A stretch of DNA of 64,000 nucleotides from CAZAPO01 sp044841755 (lineage in GTDB: Bacteria; Bacteroidota; Bacteroidia; Flavobacteriales; Flavobacteriaceae), in NCBI GenBank assembly GCA_044841755.1, contig JAXOFM010000007.1:1-64000 (forward strand), given 5' to 3'. Positions 41,762-50,581 of the stretch are shown here, piece after piece (position 1 is the stretch's first letter; every line of letters begins with the position of its first letter). The position numbers were made by a program, and so were the translations under genes. The notes beneath the pieces were generated by a model. It did not search any database, had not been told where the DNA came from, and saw only the letters and a program-made list of their open reading frames with translations.

Positions 41762-42349
41762 TTAGAATTCTACTTTAGGAGCATTTTCACTTCCAGGAGC
41801 ACTTTTATAACGAGGCATTTCTTCAAAACCAAAAAGTCCAGCTAAAAGCTTACCAGGGAATTCTTTAATATGCTTATCGTAGATGTTTACTGCATCGTTA
41901 TATCTATCACGAGCTACATTTATACGATTTTCAGTTCCTTCTAATTGCGATTGTAGTTCTAAGAAACTAGTGTCGGCCTTAAGGTCTGGATAACGCTCCA
42001 CAGTAACTAAAAGTCTAGATAACGCTCCACTTAATCCTTGTTGCGCTTGTTGAAATTGAGCCATGTTTTCTGCTGTAAGATCATCAGCACTTAAAGTTGT
42101 TTGTGTAGCTTGTGCACGGGCATTTATGACACCCTCTAAGGTTTCTCTTTCATGTTCAGCATAACCTTTAACTGTTGCAACAAGATTAGGGATAAGGTCT
42201 GCTCTTCTTTGATAGGAGCTTTCAACTTTTGCCCACTCAGTCTTTGCATCGGCTTCAAAACCTACAGCAGTGTTATTAAATCCTTTTCCCCAAGAGTATA
42301 ATCCTAAACCTATGATTGCAACAACAATCCATGGTAGAAATTTTTTCAT
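41762..42349 (-). CDS. LemA family protein
   Basis: 195 residues. An N-terminal membrane helix (about 5-20, FLPWIVVAIIGLGLYSWG) is followed by the LemA helical domain: FNNTAVGFEADAKTEWAKVESSYQRRADLIPNLV is the family hallmark (the segment starts at about residue 24), then HERETLEGVINARAQA and ERYPDLKAD. The C-terminal part faces the periplasm in known relatives. It is first in the cassette with two TPM proteins, a common bacterial association of unknown role. Confidence 0.92.
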   Translation of the reverse strand: MKKFLPWIVVAIIGLGLYSWGKGFNNTAVGFEADAKTEWAKVESSYQRRADLIPNLVATVKGYAEHERETLEGVINARAQATQTTLSADDLTAENMAQFQQAQQGLSGALSRLLVTVERYPDLKADTSFLELQSQLEGTENRINVARDRYNDAVNIYDKHIKEFPGKLLAGLFGFEEMPRYKSAPGSENAPKVEF

Positions 42350-42407
42350 AGTAATGTGTTAATGTAGTTAATGATTCAATTGATAAGTGGAAGATAACCG
42401 TAAAATG

Positions 42408-42737
42408 TTACAGGTTCTCCTTAATTTTTACAAGTTGATTCTTGATACTTTCCAGTTTATTAACTATCTCAAAGTTATCTAAAGACTTCTTTTTTCCTTC
42501 CTTTAAATGAACTTTAGCGCCTTCTAAAGTAAATCCTCTTTCTTTAACAAGGTGATAGATAAACTTTAGGTTTTTAATGTCTTCTGGAGTAAACCGTCGG
42601 TTTCCCTTGGCATTCTTTTTTGGCTGAATTACATCAAACTCTTTCTCCCAGAAACGTATTAAAGAAGTGTTCACGCCAAATGCCTTGGCAACCTCTCCAA
42701 TTCCGTAATATCGCTTTTCTGGTAAATCAATATGCAT
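42408..42737 (-). CDS. MerR-family transcriptional regulator (short form)
   Basis: 109 residues. The MerR helix-turn-helix and wing are clear: YYGIGEVAKAFGVNTSLIRFWEKEF (about 10-34), then RRFTPEDIKNLKFIYHLVKERGFTLEGAKVHL. Only a short coiled coil follows, with no effector-binding domain, so it probably acts constitutively or through a partner. It overlaps the upstream M23 peptidase gene by one base, so both are on one transcript. Confidence 0.9.
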   Translation of the reverse strand: MHIDLPEKRYYGIGEVAKAFGVNTSLIRFWEKEFDVIQPKKNAKGNRRFTPEDIKNLKFIYHLVKERGFTLEGAKVHLKEGKKKSLDNFEIVNKLESIKNQLVKIKENL

Positions 42738-43708
42738 TAGTCGAGTGATTGGTTTTCTATAGATGCTTTAGCTAATAATTCATTAAATTCTTCAGCAGAT
42801 AAATTCCCGTAATAGAAATTTATTGGATTGATACGCGCACCATCTTTAAATATCTCGTAGTGTAAATGTGGTGCTTCAGAACGTCCTGAACTGCCAACAA
42901 AACCAATTAAATCACCACGTTTTACCTTTTGATTCTTTTTTACATTGTATTTATAAAGATGTGCATATAAGCTCACATAACCATAGCCATGGTCAATTCT
43001 AATATGTTTTCCATAACCAGATGATCCTGCATCGGCACGCTTTACAACGCCATCACCAGCTGCATAAATAGGAGTGCCTCTTGGTGCAGTAAAATCCATT
43101 CCGTAGTGAAACTTTCTAACTTTAGTAAAAGGATCTGTTCTGTAACCATAGCCAGAAGCCATACGTGTAAGATCTTCGTTGTTTACTGGTTGAATGGCAG
43201 GAATAGCCTCTAAGAATTTTTCTTTGTCTTCTGCAAGAACAGCAATCTCATCAAGCGATTTTGATTGGACTACTATCTGCTTTTGAATTATGTCTATACG
43301 TCTGTTAGCATCAACAACCAACTTCGAGTTGTCATAACCTTCAAATTGCTTGTAACGGTTGATACCTCCAAAACCTTGACGACGTTGTTCGTTAGGAATT
43401 GGGTTGGCTTCGAAGTATAATCTGTAAATAGCATTATCACGTTCTTCTAAATTAGCAAGAACAACTTCTGCCTCATCCATTTTTTTGTCAAGCAATTGAT
43501 ACTGCAATTCCATGTTTTGTAATTCTCTAGCCAAGGCTTTTTCTTTTGGAGATTCAAAATACTGACTAGCAATAAGAACAGTCATAAACCCAAATAAGGC
43601 TGCAGCTAATAAAAACACAAAAATATACTTAGCTGTAGTTCGCTTTTTTCGAACTACTTGACGGTAAGAAAGTGTTTCAGGATCGTAATAATATTTTACC
43701 TTAGACAT
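42737..43708 (-). CDS. M23 family (LytM) membrane-anchored endopeptidase
   Basis: 323 residues. A short cytoplasmic N-terminus, a membrane helix (about 27-48), a periplasmic coiled coil (about 55-95) and a LytM domain in the C-terminal third. Zinc ligands are all present: His201 and Asp205 (HYGMDF) and His283 in HLH (281-283), with His250 as the catalytic partner. The enzyme should therefore be active, cutting peptide cross-links in peptidoglycan. Gene order with a MerR regulator directly downstream and alaS divergent looks like a stable flavobacterial arrangement. Confidence 0.92.
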   Translation of the reverse strand: MSKVKYYYDPETLSYRQVVRKKRTTAKYIFVFLLAAALFGFMTVLIASQYFESPKEKALARELQNMELQYQLLDKKMDEAEVVLANLEERDNAIYRLYFEANPIPNEQRRQGFGGINRYKQFEGYDNSKLVVDANRRIDIIQKQIVVQSKSLDEIAVLAEDKEKFLEAIPAIQPVNNEDLTRMASGYGYRTDPFTKVRKFHYGMDFTAPRGTPIYAAGDGVVKRADAGSSGYGKHIRIDHGYGYVSLYAHLYKYNVKKNQKVKRGDLIGFVGSSGRSEAPHLHYEIFKDGARINPINFYYGNLSAEEFNELLAKASIENQSLD

Positions 43709-43723
43709 AACTTAAAAATGTTC

Positions 43724-43731
43724 TATTTTTG
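43724..43731 (+). promoter_or_regulatory. -7 promoter element for alaS
   Basis: TATTTTTG matches TAnnTTTG. The alaS ATG is 83 bp downstream, so the transcript would have a leader of about 75 nt. Confidence 0.45.
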
Positions 43732-43752
43732 CACGAATAATAGAACGAAAAA

Positions 43753-43760
43753 CAAATATA
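43753..43760 (-). promoter_or_regulatory. -7 promoter element for the M23 peptidase gene
   Basis: CAAATATA reads TATATTTG on the minus strand, 44 bp before the M23 ATG. An ATTG-like -33 element lies 21 bp further upstream (43782-43785). The two divergent promoters overlap. Confidence 0.45.
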
Positions 43761-43814
43761 TAAATTGTTTTGCAGTTGCAGCAATTTATAGGAAACAGGT
43801 TATCAACAACATAT

Positions 43815-46427
43815 ATGAAGTCTCAAGACGTACGTCAGAAATTTTTAGATTTTTTTGAAAGTAAAAAGCACAGTATAGTTCCATCAGCACCAATGGTAGT
43901 TAAGGATGATCCTACACTAATGTTCGTGAATTCTGGAATGGCACCTTTTAAAGAGTATTTCTTAGGGAATGCACAACCTAAAAACAATAGAATTGCTGAT
44001 ACGCAAAAGTGTCTTCGAGTTTCAGGAAAGCATAATGATCTTGAGGAAGTAGGTTATGATACCTATCATCACACACTTTTTGAGATGTTAGGTAACTGGA
44101 GTTTTGGCGATTATTTCAAAAAAGAGGCTATTGCTTGGGCTTGGGAATTACTTACCGAAGTTTACGCAATTGACAAGAATATTCTTTACGTAACTGTTTT
44201 TGAAGGAGACAAGGAAGATGGTCTGCCAATGGATCAGGAAGCTTACGATTTTTGGAAAGAGATTATCCCTGAAGATAGAATCCTGATGGGAAATAAGAAG
44301 GATAACTTCTGGGAAATGGGTGATCAAGGACCTTGCGGACCATGTAGTGAGATTCATGTTGATATTCGTTCTGAGGAAGAAAAAGCAGAAGTTCCTGGAA
44401 AAGATCTGGTGAATATGGATCATCCTCATGTGGTGGAAATATGGAATCTGGTTTTCATGCAATACAATAGAAAAGCAGATAGTTCATTAGAAAACCTTCC
44501 AGCTAAACATATAGATACGGGAATGGGCTTTGAGCGTTTATGCATGGTGTTACAAGATGTGAAATCTAATTACGATACAGATGTTTTTACTCCAATAATT
44601 CGTGAAATTGAGACTATTACTAATACCGAATATGGGAAAGACGAAAAGATTGATATAGCTACGAGGGTAATAGCTGATCATGTTCGTGCCGTAGCTTTTT
44701 CAATTGCTGATGGGCAGTTACCTAGCAATAATGGTGCTGGTTATGTAATAAGAAGAATTTTACGTCGTGCTATTCGTTATGGTTTTACATTTTTAGATAA
44801 AAAAGAACCATTTATCTTCCGTTTAGTTGAAGTGCTAAGCGAAAAAATGGGGAAAGCATTCCCAGAAGTAAAAACTCAAAAACAACTTATTGAAAATGTA
44901 ATCAAAGAAGAGGAAGCATCTTTTTTAAGAACCTTAGAACAAGGGTTAATCTTACTTGATAAGATTATTGATGGTACTAAAGGAGATACGGTTTCAGGAG
45001 AAAAGGCCTTTGAACTTTATGACACCTATGGTTTTCCAATCGACCTAACAGCTTTAATATTAAGTGAAAAAGAATTATCACTTGACGAAGATGGATTTAA
45101 GGTAGAGTTAGAAAAACAAAAGAACCGTTCTAGAGCGGCAAGTGAAATGTCAACTGATGATTGGACTATTCTTTATGAAGATGCAGAACAAGAATTTGTT
45201 GGGTATGATGTTCTAGAAACTAATGTTAAGATTGTTCGTTACCGAAAAGTAACATCAAAGAAAGATGGTGAGCAATTTCAGTTGGTGTTTAATTTAACAC
45301 CTTTTTACCCAGAAGGAGGAGGACAAGTAGGAGATAAAGGTTATCTAAAAGATGTGCATGGAGATATTGTTTATGTTTTTGATACAAAAAAGGAAAATAA
45401 TGTGATCATCCATATTGTGAAGAATCTTCCAGATCACTTAAACGAAACTTTTCAAGCAGTTGTAGATGAAAAACAACGTTATCGAACTGCGTGTAATCAC
45501 TCTGCTACTCATTTACTGCACCAAGCTTTAAGAGAAATTCTAGGTGATCACGTAGAGCAAAAAGGTAGTGCAGTTCATTCCAAATATTTACGTTTCGATT
45601 TTTCACATTTTGCTAAGCTAACCACTGAACAACTTAGAGATGTGGAGAATTTTGTAAATGCTCGTATTGATGGTAAGTTACCTTTAGAAGAAGGTAGGAA
45701 TGTACCAATGGAGAAAGCTATGGCTGAAGGCGCAATGGCATTGTTTGGAGAGAAGTATGGTGATACAGTTCGTACAGTACGATTTGGACAATCTATGGAA
45801 CTTTGTGGGGGAACTCACGTACAAAATACTGGAGATATTTGGCATTTCAAGATTAGATCAGAAAGTGCGATTGCAGCTGGAATTCGTCGTATTGAAGCAA
45901 TTACAAATGATGCTGTAAAAGATTTTTACTTTGACACCAATAGAGCATATTTTGAAATTCGTGATTTGTTGAACAATACGAAAGATCCTGTAAAAGCAGT
46001 TTCTGATTTGAAAGATGAAAACACATCTTTAAAGAAACAAATAGAAGGGTTGTTAAAGGACAAAGCCAAAAGTCTGAAAGGAAATCTAAAATCTGAGTTG
46101 CAAGAGGTTAATGGAGTTAGTTTCTTAGCTAAGGAGGTTGATCTTGATGCTGGAGGAATTAAAGATTTATGTTTCGAATTAGGAAATGAAATAGATAATC
46201 TGTTTGCTATTTTTGGAGCTAACAATAACGGAAAAGCTTTACTGTCTTGCTATATTTCTAAAGGTTTAGTTGAGGAAAAAGGTTTGAATGCAGGACAAAT
46301 AGTCCGCGAACTTGGAAAGCATATCCAAGGTGGCGGTGGAGGACAACCATTTTTTGCTACAGCAGGAGGTAAAAACCCGAATGGAGTTAAAAACGCGCTT
46401 GATGCCGCGAAAGATTATTTAAGTTAG
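43815..46427 (+). CDS. alaS: alanyl-tRNA synthetase
   Basis: About 870 residues (E. coli 876). N-terminal class II catalytic domain with FFESKKHSIVPSAPMV, GMAPFKEYFLG, then the tRNA-binding helices, the editing domain and the C-Ala domain ending in the Gly-rich GGGGGQPFFATAGG. The editing/zinc site is intact: His562 and His566 (HSATH) plus Cys664 and His668 (CGGTH), at nearly the E. coli positions. The ATG at 43815 matches the normal MKSQDVRQKFLDFF start; an in-frame TTG at 43770 would add 15 residues not seen in the family. Charges tRNA-Ala. Confidence 0.97.
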   Translation: MKSQDVRQKFLDFFESKKHSIVPSAPMVVKDDPTLMFVNSGMAPFKEYFLGNAQPKNNRIADTQKCLRVSGKHNDLEEVGYDTYHHTLFEMLGNWSFGDYFKKEAIAWAWELLTEVYAIDKNILYVTVFEGDKEDGLPMDQEAYDFWKEIIPEDRILMGNKKDNFWEMGDQGPCGPCSEIHVDIRSEEEKAEVPGKDLVNMDHPHVVEIWNLVFMQYNRKADSSLENLPAKHIDTGMGFERLCMVLQDVKSNYDTDVFTPIIREIETITNTEYGKDEKIDIATRVIADHVRAVAFSIADGQLPSNNGAGYVIRRILRRAIRYGFTFLDKKEPFIFRLVEVLSEKMGKAFPEVKTQKQLIENVIKEEEASFLRTLEQGLILLDKIIDGTKGDTVSGEKAFELYDTYGFPIDLTALILSEKELSLDEDGFKVELEKQKNRSRAASEMSTDDWTILYEDAEQEFVGYDVLETNVKIVRYRKVTSKKDGEQFQLVFNLTPFYPEGGGQVGDKGYLKDVHGDIVYVFDTKKENNVIIHIVKNLPDHLNETFQAVVDEKQRYRTACNHSATHLLHQALREILGDHVEQKGSAVHSKYLRFDFSHFAKLTTEQLRDVENFVNARIDGKLPLEEGRNVPMEKAMAEGAMALFGEKYGDTVRTVRFGQSMELCGGTHVQNTGDIWHFKIRSESAIAAGIRRIEAITNDAVKDFYFDTNRAYFEIRDLLNNTKDPVKAVSDLKDENTSLKKQIEGLLKDKAKSLKGNLKSELQEVNGVSFLAKEVDLDAGGIKDLCFELGNEIDNLFAIFGANNNGKALLSCYISKGLVEEKGLNAGQIVRELGKHIQGGGGGQPFFATAGGKNPNGVKNALDAAKDYLS

Positions 46428-46587
46428 GGTCTACTTAATTCCTAAAGTTTTGTTGAAAGTTTTTAGCTCACATTTGTAAAACTTAATAAACTTAGCTTTT
46501 AATTTTGAGAGGGTAGTATTGTTATTTCCTTTCATCTAATTGTTATTTAAAATATAAGACGCTTTAATTTTTGAAATGTTACGTTAA

Positions 46588-47547
46588 GTGAATTTTAGAA
46601 CCAAAATATCTCTGTCTAAACAATCTCATGGTCAAATAAGTTATGATTCCAATTTACTATTGTTAGGGTCATGCTTTGCTGAAAATATTGGCTGTAAACT
46701 AGAATATTTTAAGTTTCAAAGCTCAGTTAATCCTTTCGGAATTTTGTTTCATCCTATTGCTATTGAAAAACTCATTTTAAAGGCAATTAATGAAGAGAAC
46801 TTCACTGAAGAAGATATTTTTTACCTCAATGAGCGTTGGCATTGCTTTAATGCGCATTCAAGTTTGAGTGCTAATTCAAAAGAGGAGTTGTTAGAAAGTT
46901 TAAATAAGGCTCTGAATACATTAAATCAGCAATTAAATAATTCTACTCACATAATAATTACCTTAGGGTCAGCTTGGGTTTACAGGTATATTGAAACAAA
47001 TTCAATCGTTACAAATTGTCATAAAGTCCCTCAGAAGAAATTTATAAAAGAGTTACTTTCTGTTGAAGATATAGTAGAATCTTTAGATTCAATTGTCTCA
47101 TTAGTTAAAAATGTAAATGCAGATGCTTCTATAGTTTTTACGGTTTCTCCAGTAAGGCATTTAAAAGATGGATTTGTTGAGAATAACAGAAGTAAATCGC
47201 ATCTTCTTTCTGCTGTTCATCAAGTAGTTGAACCTCGTAGAGTATTATATTATTTCCCTTCTTATGAAATCATGATGGATGAGCTTCGTGATTATCGTTT
47301 TTATGAAGAGGATATGATTCATCCAAATGCTTTAGCTATAGACTATATCTGGGAGCGTTTTAAGGAAGTTTGTATTTCAGAGCAATCCTTTTCGACAATG
47401 GATGATGTAGAAACTATCCAGAAAGGATTATCTCATAAACCATTCAACCCTGAAAGTGAGCAGCATCAAAAATTCTTAGCAAATTTAGAGAAGAAAAGAG
47501 AAAATATTCAGAACCAATTTCCTTTTATTTCTTTTGAAGTCGCCTAA
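46588..47547 (+). CDS. GSCFA-domain protein
   Basis: 319 residues, no signal peptide. The family hallmark LLLGSCFAENIG is at about residues 25-36, followed by VNPFGILFHP, ITLGSAWVYR and TVSPVRHLKDG. GSCFA proteins look like SGNH/GDSL-type esterases: the Ser of GSC and a C-terminal Asp/His pair (DMIHPN) fit that fold. Substrate unknown. The start is a GTG at 46588; the ATG 12 bp upstream runs into a stop codon, and no suitable later ATG exists. Confidence 0.85.
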   Translation: MNFRTKISLSKQSHGQISYDSNLLLLGSCFAENIGCKLEYFKFQSSVNPFGILFHPIAIEKLILKAINEENFTEEDIFYLNERWHCFNAHSSLSANSKEELLESLNKALNTLNQQLNNSTHIIITLGSAWVYRYIETNSIVTNCHKVPQKKFIKELLSVEDIVESLDSIVSLVKNVNADASIVFTVSPVRHLKDGFVENNRSKSHLLSAVHQVVEPRRVLYYFPSYEIMMDELRDYRFYEEDMIHPNALAIDYIWERFKEVCISEQSFSTMDDVETIQKGLSHKPFNPESEQHQKFLANLEKKRENIQNQFPFISFEVA

Positions 47548-47575
47548 ACATCACAATTATAATTAGTTACGATTG

Positions 47576-47606
47576 TTTAATAATGACGTGTAAAGTCATT
47601 ATTAAA
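47576..47606 (+). terminator. perfect 12-bp stem after the GSCFA gene
   Basis: TTTAATAATGAC (47576-47587) and GTCATTATTAAA (47595-47606), 7-nt loop, 28 bp after the stop. It lacks a T-run, so it could be a weak terminator or an mRNA 3' end stabiliser. Confidence 0.45.
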
Positions 47607-47719
47607 GAGTAAGAAAAATAAGATTATACGCTTAAACTTTTTTAACTGCTTCTTATCGAAAAAAACATTTTCAAGGAGTAAAAACTTATATCTTCGGAGA
47701 GCTATTAATCAATTTTTTA

Positions 47720-47778
47720 AAAAAGCGTCAGGTATAATTATTCTGTTTTTTCAGGATGTTACTGATGCTTTTTTTTTG
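47720..47778 (+). terminator. hairpin with T-run, long loop
   Basis: AAAAAGCGTCAG (47720-47731) pairs with CTGATGCTTTTT (47762-47773), with one G-T wobble, then further Ts. The 30-nt loop is unusually long. Probably a terminator on the + strand for read-through from the GSCFA gene or for a small transcript. Confidence 0.5.
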
Positions 47779-47919
47779 ACTTCTCTCAAGAATAATTCTT
47801 CCTAAATCATCTCTCATTTAGCTTTTTGAAAAATGCTTTTTATTTAGGTTGTTGTAGTAACTATCTTATAAAGAGAATGTCAAAAATGGAATTTCAGATG
47901 ATTTAATCGATGAATTTTG

Positions 47920-48067
47920 CAACTAATTTCCGTTCATCTAGTAATACAACTGCTAATCGAATAATAGATTGATAATAGGTGAATACGCCTACATTTACAG
48001 TGCTATTAATCAAATATTTGAAGCATTGGTGAACTCAGCGCGCGAGTGATCCAGTGCTTCTTTTTTT
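47920..48067 (+). ncRNA. candidate small structured RNA ending in a terminator
   Basis: No gene lies upstream within 450 bp on the + strand, yet a strong terminator ends at 48067. A tight hairpin TAGGTG/CGCCTA with AATA loop lies at 47976-47991. CAGTGCT occurs twice (47998-48004 and 48052-48058), and AGCATTG (48022-48028) can pair with either, giving two exclusive folds. A near-consensus -7 element (GAATTTTG, 47912-47919) would start a transcript of about 140 nt. The 5' end is a guess. A 6S-like or regulatory RNA is possible; I cannot match it to a known family by eye. Confidence 0.35.
48021..48067 (+). terminator. strong Rho-independent terminator, two-tier stem
   Basis: AAGCATTGG (48021-48029) pairs with CCAGTGCTT (48051-48059) with one wobble. 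Inside, ACTC (48033-48036) pairs with GAGT (48044-48047). T7 follows at 48061-48067. The T-run is on the + strand, so it does not serve the minus-strand aminotransferase gene, whose stop it touches. Confidence 0.75.
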
Positions 48068-49190
48068 ATGAATATATTTTAAGCATTCCTTTAGTAAATG
48101 CTTTAACTTCTTCAAGTGTTCCTGTACTAATTCTACACCATTCGTAAAAAGGAGGAAATGCTCTACCAATCTTAACACCTTGACCCAACATTTGTTGCCC
48201 TAAGTTGTTAATGTGTCTCCCAGATTTAAAGAAAATAAAATTGGTTGAAGACTTCACGTATTTAAGCTCTAAATGATCTAGTGTTTCATAAATAAGTTGT
48301 TTAGCTTCTCTGTTTTTTTGAAGAGAGAATTTAAAGAATTCTTCATCTTTCAGCGCAGCTTTAGCGCCTTCTATAGCATAAACATTACTCATAGCTACAA
48401 CGTTACGCCTTATGGTATCAGCTAATTCTGGTTTTGCTATTAAATAACCAATTCGCATTCCTGCCATACCGTAAACTTTAGAGAAAGTCTTAGATACTAC
48501 AACGTTAGCACCGTTTTTCACCAACTCTATCATTGAAGGGTAAGTTGGGTCTTCTATATATTCATAATAGGCTTCGTCGCTAAAAACAATAGTTCGTTTA
48601 CTTACCGATTCACAAAAATCTTTAAGTGCATTTTTAGGAAGCAACGTTGAGGTTGGATTATTTGGGTTACAAAGGAACACCATTTTGGTGTTGTTGGTTA
48701 TTCTCTTTTCAATCTCTTGCAGATCATACCCCATATTTTTATCTACAGGAACCCAATTAATGTTTGCTCCCCACATTTCAGCATATTGCATCATTGCTAA
48801 AAAGGTTGGTTTTGCAGCAATAATTTCTCCGCCATCTGCTGTAAAAGTAATTCCAGCAATTTTTAAACCTTCAGTAGAGCCACCAGTAATAATGATACTT
48901 TCTTTAGGAACTCCGTGTTTAGTTGCTAGCATTTTTGCTAATTCATCGGCATACTCATAAGGGTATCTGCAACCATCGTTAAATGCACTTTTTACAGCAT
49001 CTCGAACCTTTTGTGAAGGTCCATAAGGATTTTCATTAGAGCTTAATCTAATTGGATTTTCAAGTCTGCGAGGGTTGAACTTTTTTATTTCCTCTTCTGT
49101 AAGAGGCTCAAAAGCTGAAAAACTATTTAATAAGGTGAATCCACCAGCAAGGGCACTGGTTCTTAGCCACTCTCTTCTGTTCAGTTTCAT
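48066..49190 (-). CDS. Tat-exported HisC-like PLP aminotransferase
   Basis: 374 residues. Residues 1-27 are a twin-arginine leader: N-RREWLR followed by a hydrophobic stretch (TSALAGGFTLLNSFSAF), so the folded holoenzyme would be exported to the periplasm. The rest is a fold-type I class I/II aminotransferase of the histidinol-phosphate type: LSSNENPYGPS, CNPNNPT, SDEAYYEY, SKTFSKVYGMAGMRIGY with PLP-binding Lys238 and Arg246, and a C-terminal RISTGT. HisC proper is cytoplasmic, and no other his gene is near. The substrate is unknown; a periplasmic aminotransferase is uncommon. It follows the rhodanese gene by 47 bp. Confidence 0.82.
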   Translation of the reverse strand: MKLNRREWLRTSALAGGFTLLNSFSAFEPLTEEEIKKFNPRRLENPIRLSSNENPYGPSQKVRDAVKSAFNDGCRYPYEYADELAKMLATKHGVPKESIIITGGSTEGLKIAGITFTADGGEIIAAKPTFLAMMQYAEMWGANINWVPVDKNMGYDLQEIEKRITNNTKMVFLCNPNNPTSTLLPKNALKDFCESVSKRTIVFSDEAYYEYIEDPTYPSMIELVKNGANVVVSKTFSKVYGMAGMRIGYLIAKPELADTIRRNVVAMSNVYAIEGAKAALKDEEFFKFSLQKNREAKQLIYETLDHLELKYVKSSTNFIFFKSGRHINNLGQQMLGQGVKIGRAFPPFYEWCRISTGTLEEVKAFTKGMLKIYS

Positions 49191-49237
49191 AATATGTTGG
49201 TTGAAGGTTGCTAGCTAAGATACTCAATTATAGGTTG

Positions 49238-49543
49238 CTAGTCAATAATCCTATTTAAAGACAGCCAGCCTCCACCATTAACAGCATCAATGTTATTAAG
49301 ATTAAGGAACTTTGTGGCCTTAGCAGAACGTACTCCACTTTTACAAACCACAACATAAGATTTAGTAGTGTCCAACTCTGTATATCTGGAGTGCAATTCT
49401 TGCAACGGAATATGCTTTGAATTTGTAATAGCACCACTGTTATATTCTCTCCTTGTTCTTACGTCAAGAACTGTAGCTCCTTTATTTAAATAGTCCTTTA
49501 CTTTTTTCTGCCTGTTTCCAAATATAAAATCTAATAATCCCAT
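49238..49543 (-). CDS. single-domain rhodanese-like protein
   Basis: 101 residues without signal peptide. Rhodanese pattern: VLDVRTRREYNSGAI, KHIPLQEL, and active-site loop VVCKSGVRSAKA with the catalytic Cys, ending GGWLSLNRI. Such small sulfurtransferases carry persulfide sulfur; the acceptor is unknown. It starts upstream of the HisC-like gene on the same strand and may be cotranscribed. Confidence 0.88.
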   Translation of the reverse strand: MGLLDFIFGNRQKKVKDYLNKGATVLDVRTRREYNSGAITNSKHIPLQELHSRYTELDTTKSYVVVCKSGVRSAKATKFLNLNNIDAVNGGGWLSLNRIID

Positions 49544-49643
49544 TGCTTTTTATTTTCTACAAAATAGTGAAATTCTAATTGTTTCATAAGTAACTATTGT
49601 TACCGAATTTTAAGTATCTTCATCCATCATAACTCTATTAAAA

Positions 49644-50579
49644 GTGAATAAAACCTTTCTTAAAGACCTGCACCAACGTATCAAACCATATATACATAAA
49701 ACACCTGTGATTAGCTCTCAACAAATTAATGAGATTAGTGGAGCAGATGTTTTCTTTAAGTGCGAGAATTTTCAAAAAATGGGCGCGTTTAAAATGCGAG
49801 GAGCTGCAAGCGCTATTTTAAACCTAACTAATGAACAAAGGTCTAAAGGAGTTGTCACACATTCATCTGGAAACTTTGCTCAAGCTTTATCGTTAGCTGC
49901 TAAGCAACAAGGCGTTAATGCTTATATAGTAATGCCTAAAAATGCACCACAAGTAAAGAAAAATGCGGTAAAGGGTTATGGAGGACAAATTATTGAATCT
50001 GAAAGCACGCCACTTGCTCGTGAAGAGATGGCGGAAAAAGTAAGAATAGAAAAACAAGCTACATTTATACATCCATCAAATGATGATGATGTTATTCATG
50101 GCCAAGGAACTGCTGCTATAGAATTACTTGAAGATCTGCCAGATCTTGAGTATATATTTGCTCCTGTTGGTGGCGGTGGATTGATTGGTGGAACTATATT
50201 AGCGGCAAAATATTTCTCTAACAATTGTAAAGTGATTGGAGGGGAGCCATTTGAAGCAGATGATGCATACAGATCTTTGATAAGCGGAAAGATAGAAGGT
50301 AATGAAACTACCAATACAATTGCTGATGGCTTAAGAACATATTTGGGAGATAGAAACTTTCCTATCATTAAGGAAGGTATTCATGCTATTGAAAGAGTAA
50401 CTGAGGAAGAAATAGTAAGTGCAATGCGCTTGGTTTGGGAACGAATGAAAATTATCATAGAACCCTCGAGTGCAGTAGCTTTTGCGGCTCTTTTAAAGAG
50501 TAAGGAAGAGATAAAAGGAAAGAAAGTAGGTGTGATTATCTCTGGAGGAAATGTTGATCTGTCTAACCTTCCATTTTAA
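49644..50579 (+). CDS. threonine/serine dehydratase-type PLP enzyme
   Basis: 311 residues. Fold-type II PLP enzyme: PLP Lys50 in KMGAFKMRGA, SSGNFAQALSLAA, the Gly-rich phosphate loop APVGGGGLIGG, and VGVIISGGNVD. It lacks the C-terminal ACT regulatory domain of biosynthetic IlvA, so a catabolic threonine ammonia-lyase or a serine racemase/dehydratase is likely; sequence alone does not decide. The start is a GTG at 49644; no in-frame ATG lies close by. Confidence 0.88.
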   Translation: MNKTFLKDLHQRIKPYIHKTPVISSQQINEISGADVFFKCENFQKMGAFKMRGAASAILNLTNEQRSKGVVTHSSGNFAQALSLAAKQQGVNAYIVMPKNAPQVKKNAVKGYGGQIIESESTPLAREEMAEKVRIEKQATFIHPSNDDDVIHGQGTAAIELLEDLPDLEYIFAPVGGGGLIGGTILAAKYFSNNCKVIGGEPFEADDAYRSLISGKIEGNETTNTIADGLRTYLGDRNFPIIKEGIHAIERVTEEEIVSAMRLVWERMKIIIEPSSAVAFAALLKSKEEIKGKKVGVIISGGNVDLSNLPF

Positions 50580-50581
50580 TG

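Larger units (their letters stand above)
47548..48065 (+). other. 518-bp gene-free region with three hairpins
   Basis: No protein-coding frame is supported. Contents: a 12-bp hairpin without T-run (47576-47606), a long-loop hairpin with a T-run (47720-47778), and a strong terminator (48021-48067) with a competing upstream stem. It lies between the convergent GSCFA and aminotransferase genes. Confidence 0.6.

Noticed and set aside
43770..43814. TTG start extending alanyl-tRNA synthetase by 15 residues
   Set aside because: The ATG at 43815 gives the family's normal N-terminus; the extension has no match to AlaRS.
49206..49241. 9-bp direct repeat GGTTGCTAG between rhodanese and aminotransferase genes
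   Set aside because: Two short copies 27 bp apart, one overlapping a stop codon; likely chance in AT-rich DNA and not reported as a site.
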